Assembly (NCBI RefSeq): GCF_001567585.1 | Contig: NZ_LRQV01000006.1 | Location: 1-64,000 of the forward strand | Direction: 5' to 3' | Source: Micromonospora rosaria | GTDB taxonomy: Bacteria; Actinomycetota; Actinomycetes; Mycobacteriales; Micromonosporaceae | Length of the DNA: 64,000 nucleotides | Shown here: positions 8,119 through 16,822 of the stretch, piece by piece | How positions within the stretch are numbered: position 1 is the first letter of the stretch | Layout of the letters: each line of letters begins with the position of its first letter | The notes under the pieces: generated by a model | Database searches by the model: none | Told to the model about the DNA's origin: nothing | What the model saw: only the letters and a program-made list of their open reading frames with translations | Program-made: the position numbers and the translations under genes

Positions 8119-10341
8119 GTGACGTTACGCGGGCGGCTCACCGCAGCCTTCCTGGCGGTGGTGCTCGGCCCGGTCCTGCTGGGCGCGTTCCTGGTCGGCT
8201 CGGCCGTGGTCGCGGTCGACCGGAGCCGCTCGACCGAACGGCTCGGGGTGGCCGCCGCCGCCGTGCGTACCTCGGTGGACGCGCTCTGCCAGCAACTGCG
8301 CGCGGCGGCCGACGCGGTCGCCCTCACCGCCGAGGCGGCCCGCCCCGGCACCGCCGACCAGGTGGTCAGCCGAGGGCTGGCCGCCGCCGTACAGGTCACC
8401 GACGCCACCGGCCGGGTCACCTACACCACCCCCGGCGCGCCGACGACGCCCTGGTGGGACTGCACCGCCGCGCCGGCCGGCGGCGGCCCGGTCCGGGCCC
8501 TGTCCGCCCGGGTCGACCTGCGCGACCCGGCCGGCGTCGCGCGGGGTACGGTCGCCGCCGCCTGGCAGGTCGACACGGCGTTGGTGGCCCGGCTGGCCGC
8601 GGTGACCGGGGTCGCCGTGGACCTGCTCGACGGGCCGGCCGGCCCCGCCGACGCCACGGCCGTCACCGACCGGCCGCGACCGGCCGCCGCGCCGGACCGG
8701 GTCACCGAGGTCGACGGCCGGTACCTGCGGCGGGTCGGCCCCGCCCCGGGGCAGCCGTTGCCGCTGCTGCTCTCGGTGCCCAGCGACCGACCGACCGGCC
8801 TGTACCCGGCGCTGGTCGCCGCCGTCCTGCTCGCCGGGCTGCTGGCGGTGCTGGCCGCCGCGCGGCTGGCCCGGGTGACCACCCGGCCGCTGGTGGAGCT
8901 GGCCGGCGCGGCGGACCGGGTGGCCCGGGGCGACCTGACCGCCCGGGTGCCGGTGCGCAGCCAGGACGAGATCGGCCGGCTGGCCACCGCCTTCAACCGG
9001 ATGACCCGGGAGACCGACTGCTACGTGCAGGCCCTGACCACCAGCCGGGACCAGCTCCGCAGTCACCTGGCGGTGCTCGGGGACACCCTGGCCAGCACCC
9101 ACGACCTGCAACGCATCCTGCGGGTGATCCTGCACAGCGCGATCGTGGCGACCGGCGCGCGGGCCGGCGCGGTGCTGCTGCTGGACACCTCCGGCACCCT
9201 GGTCGGCCGGTGCGCCGAGGGGCTGGCCGGGCGGTGGCCGGACGACGACCCGGCCGGCCCGGCGATGCTGCGGGTACCCGTCGGCCACGGGGTGGTCGGC
9301 GCGGTCGCGGCCACCGGCGAGCCCCGGCGGGGCCGGGCCGACCCGGCCGCCCCGGTGGGCTCCGGCGAGCCACGCTGCGCCACGTACGTCGCGGTGCCGT
9401 TCACCGTCCCCGACGCCGCCCCGACCGACCCGGACCCGACGGAGGCCAGCGGGCCCGGCCCGACGGCACCGGCGGACCGGGCTGGCGGGCCCGAGCCGGA
9501 CGGGCCGGACGGGCCTGACGGGCCGGACGGGCAGGGCGCGGCGGCCGGCGGCGGGGCGGCCATCGGCGTGCTGGTCCTCTACGACCGGCACGGCGGCGAC
9601 GAGTTCGACGACGACGACCTGGCCACCCTGGGCGCCTTCGCCGGCCACGCCGCCGTGGCGGTGGACAACGTCCGGATCCACGAGGAGGCGCAACGGCTCT
9701 CGCTGACCGACCCGCTCACCGGGCTGTGGAACTACCGGTACCTGCGCGAGTCGCTGCGCCGGGAGGTGGAACGGGCCAACCGGTTTGGTCGGATGCTCAG
9801 CGTCCTCGCCCTCGACCTGGACCGGTTCAAGGTGGTCAACGACACGTACGGGCACGCGGCCGGGGACGCGGTGCTGGCCGAGTTCGCCCACCGGCTGCGC
9901 GGCGAGATCCGCGAGGTCGACCTGGCCTTCCGGCAGGGCGGGGAGGAGTTCGTCCTGCTGCTGCCGGAGACCGACGCGCGGGGCGCGGCGATCGTCGCCG
10001 AGCGGCTCGGCGCGGTGGTCCGGGACAGCCCGATCATCGTCGGCACGAACACCGGTGTCACGGTTCCGGTGCCGGTCACCGTCTCCGTCGGCATCGCCGT
10101 CTACCCGGACCACGCCACCGTCGGGCAGCAGGTGCTCGACGCCGCCGACAGCGCCCTCTACGCGGCCAAGGCGGCTGGTCGGGACACGTACCGGGTGGCC
10201 GAGCCACCGGCCCGGCCCACCCGCAAGGAGATCCCCGTCGCGGTCCGGGCGGTCACCCCCGCCGACGGGCTCCCGCGCGCCGGTGCGCCGGGCGGCGCGT
10301 CTTCCGGGCCACACCCGCCGCGGCAGGGCCGTGGCCGATAG
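8119..10341 (+). CDS. Membrane GAF-GGDEF diguanylate cyclase
   Basis: 740 residues. The order is a transmembrane helix (about 8-32), an extracytoplasmic sensor region, a second helix (about 229-251), a HAMP domain (to about 305), a GAF domain (about 320-525) with an inserted Pro/Asp/Gly-rich tract, and a GGDEF domain (about 530-700). The active-site loop reads GGEEF, expected to be active for c-di-GMP synthesis. An RxxD motif five residues before it (REVD) gives an inhibitory I-site. No EAL domain is present. It sits between the folate cyclo-ligase and galU. Confidence 0.88.
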   Translation: MTLRGRLTAAFLAVVLGPVLLGAFLVGSAVVAVDRSRSTERLGVAAAAVRTSVDALCQQLRAAADAVALTAEAARPGTADQVVSRGLAAAVQVTDATGRVTYTTPGAPTTPWWDCTAAPAGGGPVRALSARVDLRDPAGVARGTVAAAWQVDTALVARLAAVTGVAVDLLDGPAGPADATAVTDRPRPAAAPDRVTEVDGRYLRRVGPAPGQPLPLLLSVPSDRPTGLYPALVAAVLLAGLLAVLAAARLARVTTRPLVELAGAADRVARGDLTARVPVRSQDEIGRLATAFNRMTRETDCYVQALTTSRDQLRSHLAVLGDTLASTHDLQRILRVILHSAIVATGARAGAVLLLDTSGTLVGRCAEGLAGRWPDDDPAGPAMLRVPVGHGVVGAVAATGEPRRGRADPAAPVGSGEPRCATYVAVPFTVPDAAPTDPDPTEASGPGPTAPADRAGGPEPDGPDGPDGPDGQGAAAGGGAAIGVLVLYDRHGGDEFDDDDLATLGAFAGHAAVAVDNVRIHEEAQRLSLTDPLTGLWNYRYLRESLRREVERANRFGRMLSVLALDLDRFKVVNDTYGHAAGDAVLAEFAHRLRGEIREVDLAFRQGGEEFVLLLPETDARGAAIVAERLGAVVRDSPIIVGTNTGVTVPVPVTVSVGIAVYPDHATVGQQVLDAADSALYAAKAAGRDTYRVAEPPARPTRKEIPVAVRAVTPADGLPRAGAPGGASSGPHPPRQGRGR

Positions 10342-10350
10342 TCTCGCGAC

Positions 10351-11313
10351 ATGTCGGAGCACTCAGCGAACCCCTCAACGGCGACCCCTCCCACCGGCCG
10401 CCCACGCGCGGTCAAGGCCGTCATCCCGGCCGCCGGCCTCGCGACCCGGTTCCTGCCCGCCACCAAGGCGGTGCCCAAGGAGCTGCTGCCGGTGATCGAC
10501 CGACCGGTGTTGCAGTACATCGTCGAGGAGGCGGCTCAGGCCGGCCTCGCCGACGTGCTGCTGATCACCGGCCGGGGCAAGACATCGATGGTGGACCACT
10601 TCGACCGCCGCCCCGACCTGGAGGCCCGGCTGGAGGCCAAGGGCGACGCCGAGCGGCTGGCCGCCGTGAAGCGCCCGAGCGAGCTGGCCGAGATCTACAC
10701 CTGCCGGCAGCCGGAGCAGCTCGGCCTCGGGCACGCCGTCGGGTACGCCGAGTCGCACGTCGGCGACCAGCCCTTCGCGGTGCTGCTCGGCGACGAGTTC
10801 GTCAAGCCGGACGAGCCGCTGCTGCCGGCGATGCTGGAGCTGCAGGCCCGTACCGGTGGGGTGGTGCTCGCCTTCTTCGAGGTCGACCCGGCCGAGACCA
10901 AGCGGTACGGGATCGCCTCGGTGGAGCCCGCCGAGGCGGAGCTGACCGACGTCGGCGAGGTCGTCAAGGTCACCGGCATGGTGGAGAAGCCGAAGCCGGA
11001 GGAGGCGCCGAGCAACCTCGCCGTCCTCGGCCGGTACGTGCTGCCGGGGAAGATCTTCGACGCGATCAGGCGCACCGAGCCGGGCAGCGGCGGGGAGATC
11101 CAGCTCACCGACGCGATGGAGCTGCTGCGCAACGAGGGCACCCCGGTGCACGCGATCGTCTACCGGGGCACCCGCTACGACACCGGGATGCCGCTGGGGT
11201 ACCTCCAGACAGTGGTGCAGATCGCCGCCGAGCGCGAGGATCTCGGCGGCGAGTTCCGCAAGTGGCTGGCCGAGTTCGTCAACTCCGACGCGTCGGGTGG
11301 GCCTAGTACATGA
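10351..11313 (+). CDS. galU: UTP-glucose-1-phosphate uridylyltransferase
   Basis: 320 residues. The nucleotide-binding loop GLATRFLPATKAVPKE is near the N terminus, followed by VIDRPVLQYIVEEA and GQGHA-like and LLGDEF motifs of bacterial GalU. It makes UDP-glucose from UTP and glucose-1-phosphate for polysaccharide and envelope synthesis. The stop overlaps the start of the next gene by four bases, so galU and the MoeA-like gene form a translationally coupled pair. Confidence 0.95.
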   Translation: MSEHSANPSTATPPTGRPRAVKAVIPAAGLATRFLPATKAVPKELLPVIDRPVLQYIVEEAAQAGLADVLLITGRGKTSMVDHFDRRPDLEARLEAKGDAERLAAVKRPSELAEIYTCRQPEQLGLGHAVGYAESHVGDQPFAVLLGDEFVKPDEPLLPAMLELQARTGGVVLAFFEVDPAETKRYGIASVEPAEAELTDVGEVVKVTGMVEKPKPEEAPSNLAVLGRYVLPGKIFDAIRRTEPGSGGEIQLTDAMELLRNEGTPVHAIVYRGTRYDTGMPLGYLQTVVQIAAEREDLGGEFRKWLAEFVNSDASGGPST

Positions 11314-12623
11314 CCGCGACGGCCGACGCCGAGGCGGCCGAAAACGAGTTGACGCCGCTCGCCGAATACCTGGGCAGTGTGCTGCGCAGGTTACGTGCGC
11401 TGCCTCCGCTCGACCTCGACCTCACCCAGGCGTACGGCAACGTCCTCGCCGAGGACGTCGTCGCCCCGCACGCGTACCCGGCGTTCGACCAGGCGGCGGT
11501 GGACGGGTACGCGGCGCGCTGGGAGGACCTCGTCGGATCCGGCCGGGGCGGCGGCTACGCCCCGGCCGGCTCCCGCAACCCGCAGAACCGCACCGTGCGG
11601 CTCAACGTGGTCGGTGACCTCGGTGCGGCGAGCTGGCGACCGGTCCGGCTGACCCCCGGGGCCTGCTTCTCGGTGGCGGCCGGCGCGCCGCTGCCCATCG
11701 CCGCCGACGTGGTGGTGCCCGTCGAGTGGACCGACCAGGGCATGGCCGCCGTGGAGATCTACCGGGTGCCCAAGCGCGGCTACGGGCTGCGCCGGGCCGG
11801 GGAGGAGTTGCCGGCCGGCACGCTGCTCGCCCGCGCCGGCACGTACGTCTCGCCGGCCCTGGTCGCGGTGCTGGCCGCCACCGGCATCGGGCACGTGGTG
11901 GTGCGGCCCAGCCCCCGGGTGGTCGTGGTGGCCACCGGCGACGAACTCGTCGACGTGGGCCGGGGCAGCCAGCCGGGCCAGGTGGTCGACGCCAACTCGC
12001 ACGCGCTCACCGCCGCCGCGGCCGAGGCCGGCGCGCTGGCGTACCGGGTGGGCATCTGCGACGACGACCCGGAGGGGCTGCGCGGCCTGCTGGAGGACCA
12101 GACCCTGCGGGCCGACCTGATCATCACCACCGGGGGAACCGGGACCGGCCCCGGGGACATGGTGCGGCGCATCCTGTCCCGGCGGGAGGGCGGGCGGGCC
12201 GGGCCGGTCACCTTCACCGACGTGGCGCTCTACCCCGGCGCGGCCCTGGGCTTCGGTACCGTCGGCGCGGAGGAGGTGCCGGTGGTCTGCCTGCCCGGCG
12301 AGCCCGGCGCCGCGCTGATCGGCTTCGAGGTGCTGGCCCGCCCGGCGATCAACCTGCTGGCCGGGGCGGAACCGGTCTTCCGGCCCAGCGTCCGGGCCCA
12401 CCTGCTGGAGACCATCACCTCGCCGGGCGGGCTGCGCGAGTTCCGGCCGGCCCACGTCGCCGAGCGTCGAGGCGGTGGGTACACTGTGCAACCGCTCAGC
12501 GGCGGCCCGTACACACTGTCCGGGTTGGCCGAGGCGAACGGCCTGCTGGTACTCGGCGAGCGGGTGACCACGGCCGCCGCCGGCTCCACCGTGGACGTCC
12601 TCCTGCTGGACCGCCGCCGTTGA
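11310..12623 (+). CDS. glp: MoeA/gephyrin-like protein (Glp-type)
   Basis: 437 residues with the MoeA fold: an N-terminal lid/linker, PAFDQAAVDGYA, a molybdopterin-binding TTGGTGTGPGDMV at about 272-284, and a C-terminal beta-barrel domain. The family transfers molybdate to molybdopterin. In Corynebacterium a MoeA paralogue named Glp, encoded beside galU and rimJ, binds FtsZ and a membrane receptor rather than serving cofactor synthesis. The identical gene order here favours the Glp role, but enzyme activity cannot be excluded. Confidence 0.85.
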   Translation: MTATADAEAAENELTPLAEYLGSVLRRLRALPPLDLDLTQAYGNVLAEDVVAPHAYPAFDQAAVDGYAARWEDLVGSGRGGGYAPAGSRNPQNRTVRLNVVGDLGAASWRPVRLTPGACFSVAAGAPLPIAADVVVPVEWTDQGMAAVEIYRVPKRGYGLRRAGEELPAGTLLARAGTYVSPALVAVLAATGIGHVVVRPSPRVVVVATGDELVDVGRGSQPGQVVDANSHALTAAAAEAGALAYRVGICDDDPEGLRGLLEDQTLRADLIITTGGTGTGPGDMVRRILSRREGGRAGPVTFTDVALYPGAALGFGTVGAEEVPVVCLPGEPGAALIGFEVLARPAINLLAGAEPVFRPSVRAHLLETITSPGGLREFRPAHVAERRGGGYTVQPLSGGPYTLSGLAEANGLLVLGERVTTAAAGSTVDVLLLDRRR

Positions 12624-12654
12624 GTTCTGCTGGTACGAGCGGAGGGTTAGCTCT

Positions 12655-13299
12655 GTGAGCTGGTTCAGGCGGCCTCCGGGCTGGCCGGTGGTGCTGATGG
12701 ACGGTCCGGTGGTGCTCCGGCCGTACCGGCGCTCGGACGCGACGGCCTGGTCCCAGGTGCGCCGGGCGAACCGGTCCTGGCTCGCCCCCTGGGAGTCGGC
12801 CCTGCCGGGCAGTTGGGACGAGCTGAACTCGCCGTCGGCGTACCGCTGGGTGTACCGCGACCAGCGCCGCTCGGCCAACAGCGGCGAGGGCATGCCGTTC
12901 GCCGTCTGCCTGCGGGAAAACGGCGAGGAACGGCTCGTCGGCCACCTCAACGTGGGCAGCATCGTGCGGCGGGCCTTCTGCTCCGGGTACGTCGGGTACT
13001 GGGTGGACTCCCGGGTGGCCGGTCGCGGTGTGATCCCGACCGCCCTGGCACTCGCTGTGGATCATGCTTTCGGTCCAGGTGGACTCCACCGGGTCGAGGT
13101 CAACATCCGCCCGGAGAACAAGCCTTCCCGCCGGGTGGTCGAGAAACTGGGCTTCCGCGAAGAGTCGTACCACGTGCGGTACATGCACATCGACGGCGCC
13201 TGGCGCGACCACATCGGATACGCGATGACCAGCGAGGAGGTCGCCCTCGAAGGCGGCCTGCTGGCCCGCTGGCACCGGGTCCAGGCCGGCGAAGCCTGA
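12655..13299 (+). CDS. rimJ: GNAT-family N-acetyltransferase (RimJ-like)
   Basis: 214 residues. It has the GNAT RimJ/RimL pattern: VVLRPYRRSDATAW at the N terminus, a central GYVGYWVDSRVAGRGVIPTA acetyl-CoA loop, HRVEVNIRPENKPSRRVVEK, and LGF before the C terminus. Such enzymes acetylate protein N termini or other amines. It follows the glp gene after 31 nt and belongs to the same operon. The substrate is unknown. Confidence 0.87.
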   Translation: MSWFRRPPGWPVVLMDGPVVLRPYRRSDATAWSQVRRANRSWLAPWESALPGSWDELNSPSAYRWVYRDQRRSANSGEGMPFAVCLRENGEERLVGHLNVGSIVRRAFCSGYVGYWVDSRVAGRGVIPTALALAVDHAFGPGGLHRVEVNIRPENKPSRRVVEKLGFREESYHVRYMHIDGAWRDHIGYAMTSEEVALEGGLLARWHRVQAGEA

Positions 13300-13494
13300 A
13301 CTGTGAGTCCCGTCGCCGGGCCTGCCTGCTCGGCGCGTTGCGCAAACTTCCTGGTCGACGGCCCGTAACCTCAGGTAACTGCAAGCTGCGGCAGGCGCGG
13401 AAAGCCCGCAGGATCTTCAGTACCGGAGGTGCCCGGTGGAAGATCCTGCGGCCGGTAGGCGGTTGTCCCGACACTGGTGACGGGAGGGGTGAGG

Positions 13495-14379
13495 GTGCCG
13501 ACCTCGGTGCTCCTCGCCGTCCTCGCCGCCGCCGGTCTGCTCGCCCTCGCCCCGGCGCTGGTTCGTCGGTACGACGCCACCGAGCGGCTGGTGGCGGAGC
13601 GGGCGCAGTCGACGGCGCGGGTGCTCCAGCGCCGCCGACGGCGTCGTACTGTCCCCGGCCGGCTGCCCGTCAACACGTCCCGCACCCTCGTCGTCACCCT
13701 GAGCCCCGATCCGGCCACGGGTGGCCTCACCGCCCCCTCGGCTGGCGCTGGCGGCGCTGCTGGCGCTCATGGTGCTGGTGGGGCCGCTGGGGCAGGGGCC
13801 GCCGCACCGGTCTCCCCGGCACCACCGGGCGCGGCCGGCCGCCGGGGCGCGGCCCGCCGGGCGAAGCGACTGCGCGCCGTACCGCCCGCGCCGAAGCGCG
13901 CCCGCCGCCGCCCGCCGATCCGCCGGCACACCCCGGCCATCTACCGGCGACGCCGGGTCCTGGCCGCCCTGCTGCTGCTCAACGTCGTCGAGCTGATCGG
14001 CGTGGTGGTGGTCGGCCCCGGCTTCTGGATCAGCTTCTCGGTCACCGGCACCCTCCTCGTGGCGTACGTCTTCCACCTGCGCAGCCGGGCGGTGGCCGAC
14101 CGCCGACGGCGGCGGGAGCAGGCCCGCGAGGCCGCCTGGCTGGCCGCCCGGCAGGCCGAGGTGCGCCGGGAGCAGGCCCGCCGGGCAGCGGCCCGCCGGG
14201 AGGCCCAGCGCCGCCTGGCCGCCCAACGCGAAGGGGTACGCCGCGCCGCGATGGGCCTGGACCGCCCCGCCGACCTGCCCGCCGTGGCCAGCGGCGGCGC
14301 CTCGGTCTCGTACCGCCGCTCCGGTGGCCTGCGGGGCCGCCCGTACCAGTCCGGCCGCAACACCCCCCACTCCGCCTGA
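13495..14379 (+). CDS. Membrane protein, candidate Glp receptor (Glpr-like)
   Basis: 294 residues from the GTG at 13495, preceded by GGAGGGG. One hydrophobic helix lies at the very N terminus (SVLLAVLAAAGLLALAPALV), then a basic and Gly/Ala/Pro-rich linker. Two more helices sit near 165-205 (VLAALLLLNVVELIGVVVV and the following stretch), and an Arg/Ala/Glu-rich coiled coil closes the chain. Its place after galU-glp-rimJ matches Glpr, the corynebacterial membrane receptor of Glp. That assignment rests on context; sequence similarity could not be tested. Confidence 0.6.
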   Translation: MPTSVLLAVLAAAGLLALAPALVRRYDATERLVAERAQSTARVLQRRRRRRTVPGRLPVNTSRTLVVTLSPDPATGGLTAPSAGAGGAAGAHGAGGAAGAGAAAPVSPAPPGAAGRRGAARRAKRLRAVPPAPKRARRRPPIRRHTPAIYRRRRVLAALLLLNVVELIGVVVVGPGFWISFSVTGTLLVAYVFHLRSRAVADRRRRREQAREAAWLAARQAEVRREQARRAAARREAQRRLAAQREGVRRAAMGLDRPADLPAVASGGASVSYRRSGGLRGRPYQSGRNTPHSA

Positions 14380-14442
14380 CCGGGCGCCCGCCGCGGCGCG
14401 CACGCTGCCCCTCTCGGCCGGCGGCGGTATCCACCTGAACGT

Positions 14443-14470
14443 CCTGTCGAGCTGCCCCGCCGATGGGACC
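14443..14470 (+). repeat. Intergenic repeat, copy 2
   Basis: 28 bases identical at 27 positions to 6194-6221, both in chromosomal intergenic DNA after a gene end. Here the long outer inverted repeat seen in copy 1 is not obvious. It may belong to a dispersed genomic repeat family. Confidence 0.55.
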
Positions 14471-14537
14471 ACCAGGGCCGCCCGGCCACCTCCAGCGACG
14501 AGTCCCCGCTCCCCGCTCCCCGCACCTCCCGCTGGTG

Positions 14538-14583
14538 ACCTTGGAAGATTTCGGCCCCTCGAAGGGCCGTTTTCTTCCAAGGT
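14538..14583 (+). terminator. Composite hairpin ending the galU-glp operon
   Basis: An 11-bp outer stem (14538-14548 with 14573-14583, perfect) encloses an internal loop and a 6-bp CGGCCC/GGGCCG stem (14552-14557 with 14564-14569). It lies about 160 nt after the last operon gene and before the tRNA, as expected for a rho-independent-like terminator without a long U tract, common in actinobacteria. Confidence 0.7.
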
Positions 14584-14700
14584 CCACTGGTCGGGGCGGT
14601 GCGGCGGGGTGGATTCGCGCCGGGGGCGGCCGGGCTGATAGCCTTGTCGCCGGCCCGCCCGGTGTGTTCCGGACGGGGCCGACGCCGGCACGCCGGCGGA

Positions 14701-14774
14701 GGGGCTGTGGCGCAGACCGGTAGCGCACCTCGTTCGCATCGAGGGGGTCAGGGGTTCAAATCCCCTCAGCTCCA
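14701..14774 (+). tRNA. tRNA-Ala, anticodon CGC
   Basis: It folds as a full cloverleaf: a 7-bp acceptor stem with the G3:U70 wobble that specifies alanine, a D arm with GCGC stems, an anticodon loop TTCGCAT giving anticodon CGC at 14,735-14,737, a 5-nt variable loop, and a T arm AGGGG-TTCAAAT-CCCCT. The 3' CCA is not encoded. The foreign element starts directly after it, so the 3' half is the likely attachment site. Confidence 0.95.
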
Positions 14775-14802
14775 CCCAGTGGTACACCGCTCGACCGCAG
14801 GT

Positions 14803-14828
14803 CAGGCCCCCTCCGAAGAGGGGGCCTG
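14803..14828 (+). terminator. Perfect 11-bp hairpin after the tRNA
   Basis: CAGGCCCCCTC (14803-14813) pairs with GAGGGGGCCTG (14818-14828) around a CGAA tetraloop. It lies 28 nt after the tRNA and would terminate its transcript. Whether it is chromosomal or belongs to the element depends on the exact att core, which cannot be set from one side. Confidence 0.75.
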
Positions 14829-14864
14829 AGTTGTTGTAGGGGACAGGTAGGGGAATCCGCTACC

Positions 14865-15275
14865 TCACCCCTCGTCCTCGATCTGCCGGGCCCGCGCCAG
14901 CCCTTCGGCGAACCCCCGCGCCCGCCCCTGCCTGATCCCCTCGCCCCACGCCTCCGCGATGGCCGGGACCGCCTTCTCCGTCACGAGCTGGTCGACCCAC
15001 GCGCGGATGCGCTCGTCATCGACCGCGGTGTCGGCCAGCGTCTGCCGACCCGCGCCGGCCGTCAGGCGGGGGACGTCCTCCGCCAGGAGATCCAGGTCCA
15101 GGACGCACATCGCCCTCACGTTCTCCACCCGTTCGCGGTGGCGCTCATCCAGCCGCCGCAGATCCCGGCGCACCCGGGCCTGACCGACCCCCGCCGCGGT
15201 CACACCCAAGACCACCAGACCCGCCACGCCGATCGTTCGCGCCGTACTGCCTGTGACGCGACCTAGCTTCCCCAC
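14865..15275 (-). CDS. Hypothetical protein with N-terminal membrane anchor
   Basis: 136 residues from the GTG at 15275, chosen because GGAGG lies six bases upstream; the next in-frame GTG at 15293 lacks such a site. A hydrophobic helix near 13-30 (TIGVAGLVVLGVTAAGVG) is followed by charged helices and a C-terminal GIRQGRARGFAEGLARARQ stretch. It is the first gene of the element after the tRNA. Function unknown. Confidence 0.6.
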   Translation of the reverse strand: MGKLGRVTGSTARTIGVAGLVVLGVTAAGVGQARVRRDLRRLDERHRERVENVRAMCVLDLDLLAEDVPRLTAGAGRQTLADTAVDDERIRAWVDQLVTEKAVPAIAEAWGEGIRQGRARGFAEGLARARQIEDEG

Positions 15276-15508
15276 GGTCTTCCTCCCCTTCACCCATCAG
15301 TAGCTGCGCTGCTGCGATGGAGTCCTGATCAGACTCCAACGCCATGATCATGTCTAGTCACTGGCCGTGAAATAGCCAGGCGGTCAGGGGGCACACATGT
15401 ACGAACGGGCTACTAGATCAACGGGCTCGCACAGCACAAGCGGGCGATCACCCGACGTCCGACACTCCATGCCGCCACCGGTCCTGCCCGAACGGACGAC
15501 GCCGCCCG

Positions 15509-16141
15509 CTACTCGTACCAGCTGACCGCCCGGGGCTGGAGCAGCCCCGGCGGGTCCACCCCCACCACCTCCACGCGCGGCACCCGGTGTGGAGGGAGGT
15601 GCCCCCAGCTCTCCATCACCACCAGGTCGATGCTCCGGTCGGCCATCAGCCGGACGACGCCCGGCCAGCGGCTCGCGTCGGGTGTCTCGGCCACCACGTC
15701 CCGAACGTGGTAGCCGGCCTCCTGACACCACCTCACGCCTCTGCGTGCCCACTGCGCACCAGCCGAGGTGGGCCCGTAGACCACCGCACGGAGACCCGGC
15801 CGTCGTGCTGGCCGCCCCCGGCCGATGATCTCGACGCGGGCGAGTCGGTCCTGTGGCAGATCGGCCAGTGTGGCCACCACGACGACGTCGACCTCTCGGT
15901 CGGCCATCATCCGGAGGACGTCACCCCACCGGCTCGCGGTGGCGACCTCGTCCACGACGGACAGCAACTGGTAGCCCCGCTTCGTGCACCAAGCGGCGCA
16001 GACCGGATGCCAGCGGCCGATGTCCCGGGCGGGCCCGTAGACTGCGGCGCGCATCATGCCGGAGGTGTGCCGGCCCCGAGGGGCACGTAGCGCGCTGCGG
16101 AGGGCTCCCACCTGGACGTTCGCGTGATGAATCGCATTCAC
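15509..16141 (-). CDS. Tandem resolvase-like domain protein, probably inactive
   Basis: 210 residues made of two copies of one domain, starting near residues 30 and 117. Each reads R-A-x-V-Y-G-P, then W-C-x-x-x-G-Y, then ASRW, then an L-M-A-D-R-x-x-D-L/V-V-V strand. The pattern matches the N-terminal fold of serine recombinases, but the nucleophile segment (usually Y-A-R-V-S) reads YGPARD in copy 1 and YGPTSA in copy 2. There is no C-terminal DNA-binding or recombinase region. Recombinase activity is therefore unlikely, and a regulatory role is possible. The start could be the ATG at 16057, where the first domain begins. Confidence 0.6.
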   Translation of the reverse strand: MNAIHHANVQVGALRSALRAPRGRHTSGMMRAAVYGPARDIGRWHPVCAAWCTKRGYQLLSVVDEVATASRWGDVLRMMADREVDVVVVATLADLPQDRLARVEIIGRGRPARRPGLRAVVYGPTSAGAQWARRGVRWCQEAGYHVRDVVAETPDASRWPGVVRLMADRSIDLVVMESWGHLPPHRVPRVEVVGVDPPGLLQPRAVSWYE

Positions 16142-16308
16142 GGAGTTTCATCGATCATGGACGCATCGACATGCACCGTCGCCCAGTTTTGCAGATGGCG
16201 CTACTCCCGAAACATCGCCGTAACTGATCCAGGCAGGGTTTCGTTCTTTAGTCGGATCACTGTGCCCTGAGAAGCCCGCCGCAGGTCGCCCTGCTGAGAG
16301 CTGACGAC

Positions 16309-16734
16309 CTACTCGGTCGGGCGGTCCGCAGGCACCCGCACCACGGTCCGGTCGGCGGGGTACAGGTCCTGGAGGCCGTCCGGGGAGGTCACGATCAGCA
16401 GCGGCCAGCCCTCCGCGGGGGCGTACGTCTCCCGCTCCTGCGGCGTTGGCGGCCTGGACGTCACTGTGGAACCCGGCTCGGCCACGATCACCTCAGGTTC
16501 GACGGGCTCTCGCACGACCACACCGTAGCCCCGCACGACGGTGGCGATGCCCTCCTGCCGGAGCTGGATCAGGGCGGCGCGGGCCGTCTTGCCGGCGACC
16601 CCGTAGGTCTGCGCGAGCGTCAGCTCGGACGGCAGGCGCTGACCGGGCCTGATCTGCCCAGACGTGATCTGCTCGCGGAGGATGTCGGCGAGCTCGTGGT
16701 AGCCCACCGGCGGCTGCCCCGGGAAGATCACCAC
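16309..16734 (-). CDS. GntR-family winged-helix regulator
   Basis: 141 residues. The N-terminal 70 residues are a GntR winged helix: YHELADILREQITSGQI, then PGQRLPSELTLAQTYGV and KTARAALIQLRQEGI. The C-terminal part is short and lacks a full effector domain. Regulators of this size, such as KorSA, control transfer and excision in actinomycete integrative elements, and short GntR proteins are also common elsewhere. It is divergent from the XRE gene at 16921 across an operator-rich gap. Confidence 0.8.
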   Translation of the reverse strand: MVIFPGQPPVGYHELADILREQITSGQIRPGQRLPSELTLAQTYGVAGKTARAALIQLRQEGIATVVRGYGVVVREPVEPEVIVAEPGSTVTSRPPTPQERETYAPAEGWPLLIVTSPDGLQDLYPADRTVVRVPADRPTE

Positions 16735-16761
16735 CGCAGGCTATGGCTGCCCTCGGATTGG

Positions 16762-16783
16762 GCTAGCTCGGTAGATAGCTAGC
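16762..16783. promoter_or_regulatory. Inverted repeat, likely GntR operator
   Basis: GCTAGCT (16762-16768) and AGCTAGC (16777-16783) form a perfect 7-bp inverted repeat with an 8-nt spacer, 28 nt upstream of the GntR start. The position fits autoregulation. Confidence 0.5.
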
Positions 16784-16822
16784 GCAATTTCGACGTGGAC
16801 CACGCCTTACAGGGGTCGCCGT

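Larger units (their letters stand above)
14380..14700. other. Intergenic region before the tRNA gene
   Basis: About 320 nt without a convincing gene. It contains repeat copy 2 (14,443-14,470) and a strong composite hairpin (14,538-14,583). The stretch just before the tRNA should hold the tRNA promoter; GATAGCC (14,637-14,643) is a possible -10, but I see no clear -35. Confidence 0.6.

Noticed and set aside
8125..10362. A 745-codon minus-strand reading frame opposite the GGDEF gene
   Set aside because: Its product is low-complexity Arg/Gly/Pro with no domain and mirrors codons of a gene with clear GAF and GGDEF motifs. Long antisense frames are normal in DNA this GC-rich.
13721..13996. Alternative hydrophobic frame inside the Glpr-like gene
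   Set aside because: It has a hydrophobic run, but breaks into Arg/Pro sequence and has no start signal. The main frame keeps coding character through the region.
15509..16141. Integrase or serine recombinase of the element
   Set aside because: It has resolvase-like domains but no clear nucleophile and no large C-terminal DNA-binding region. No tyrosine recombinase motif is visible elsewhere in the window either.
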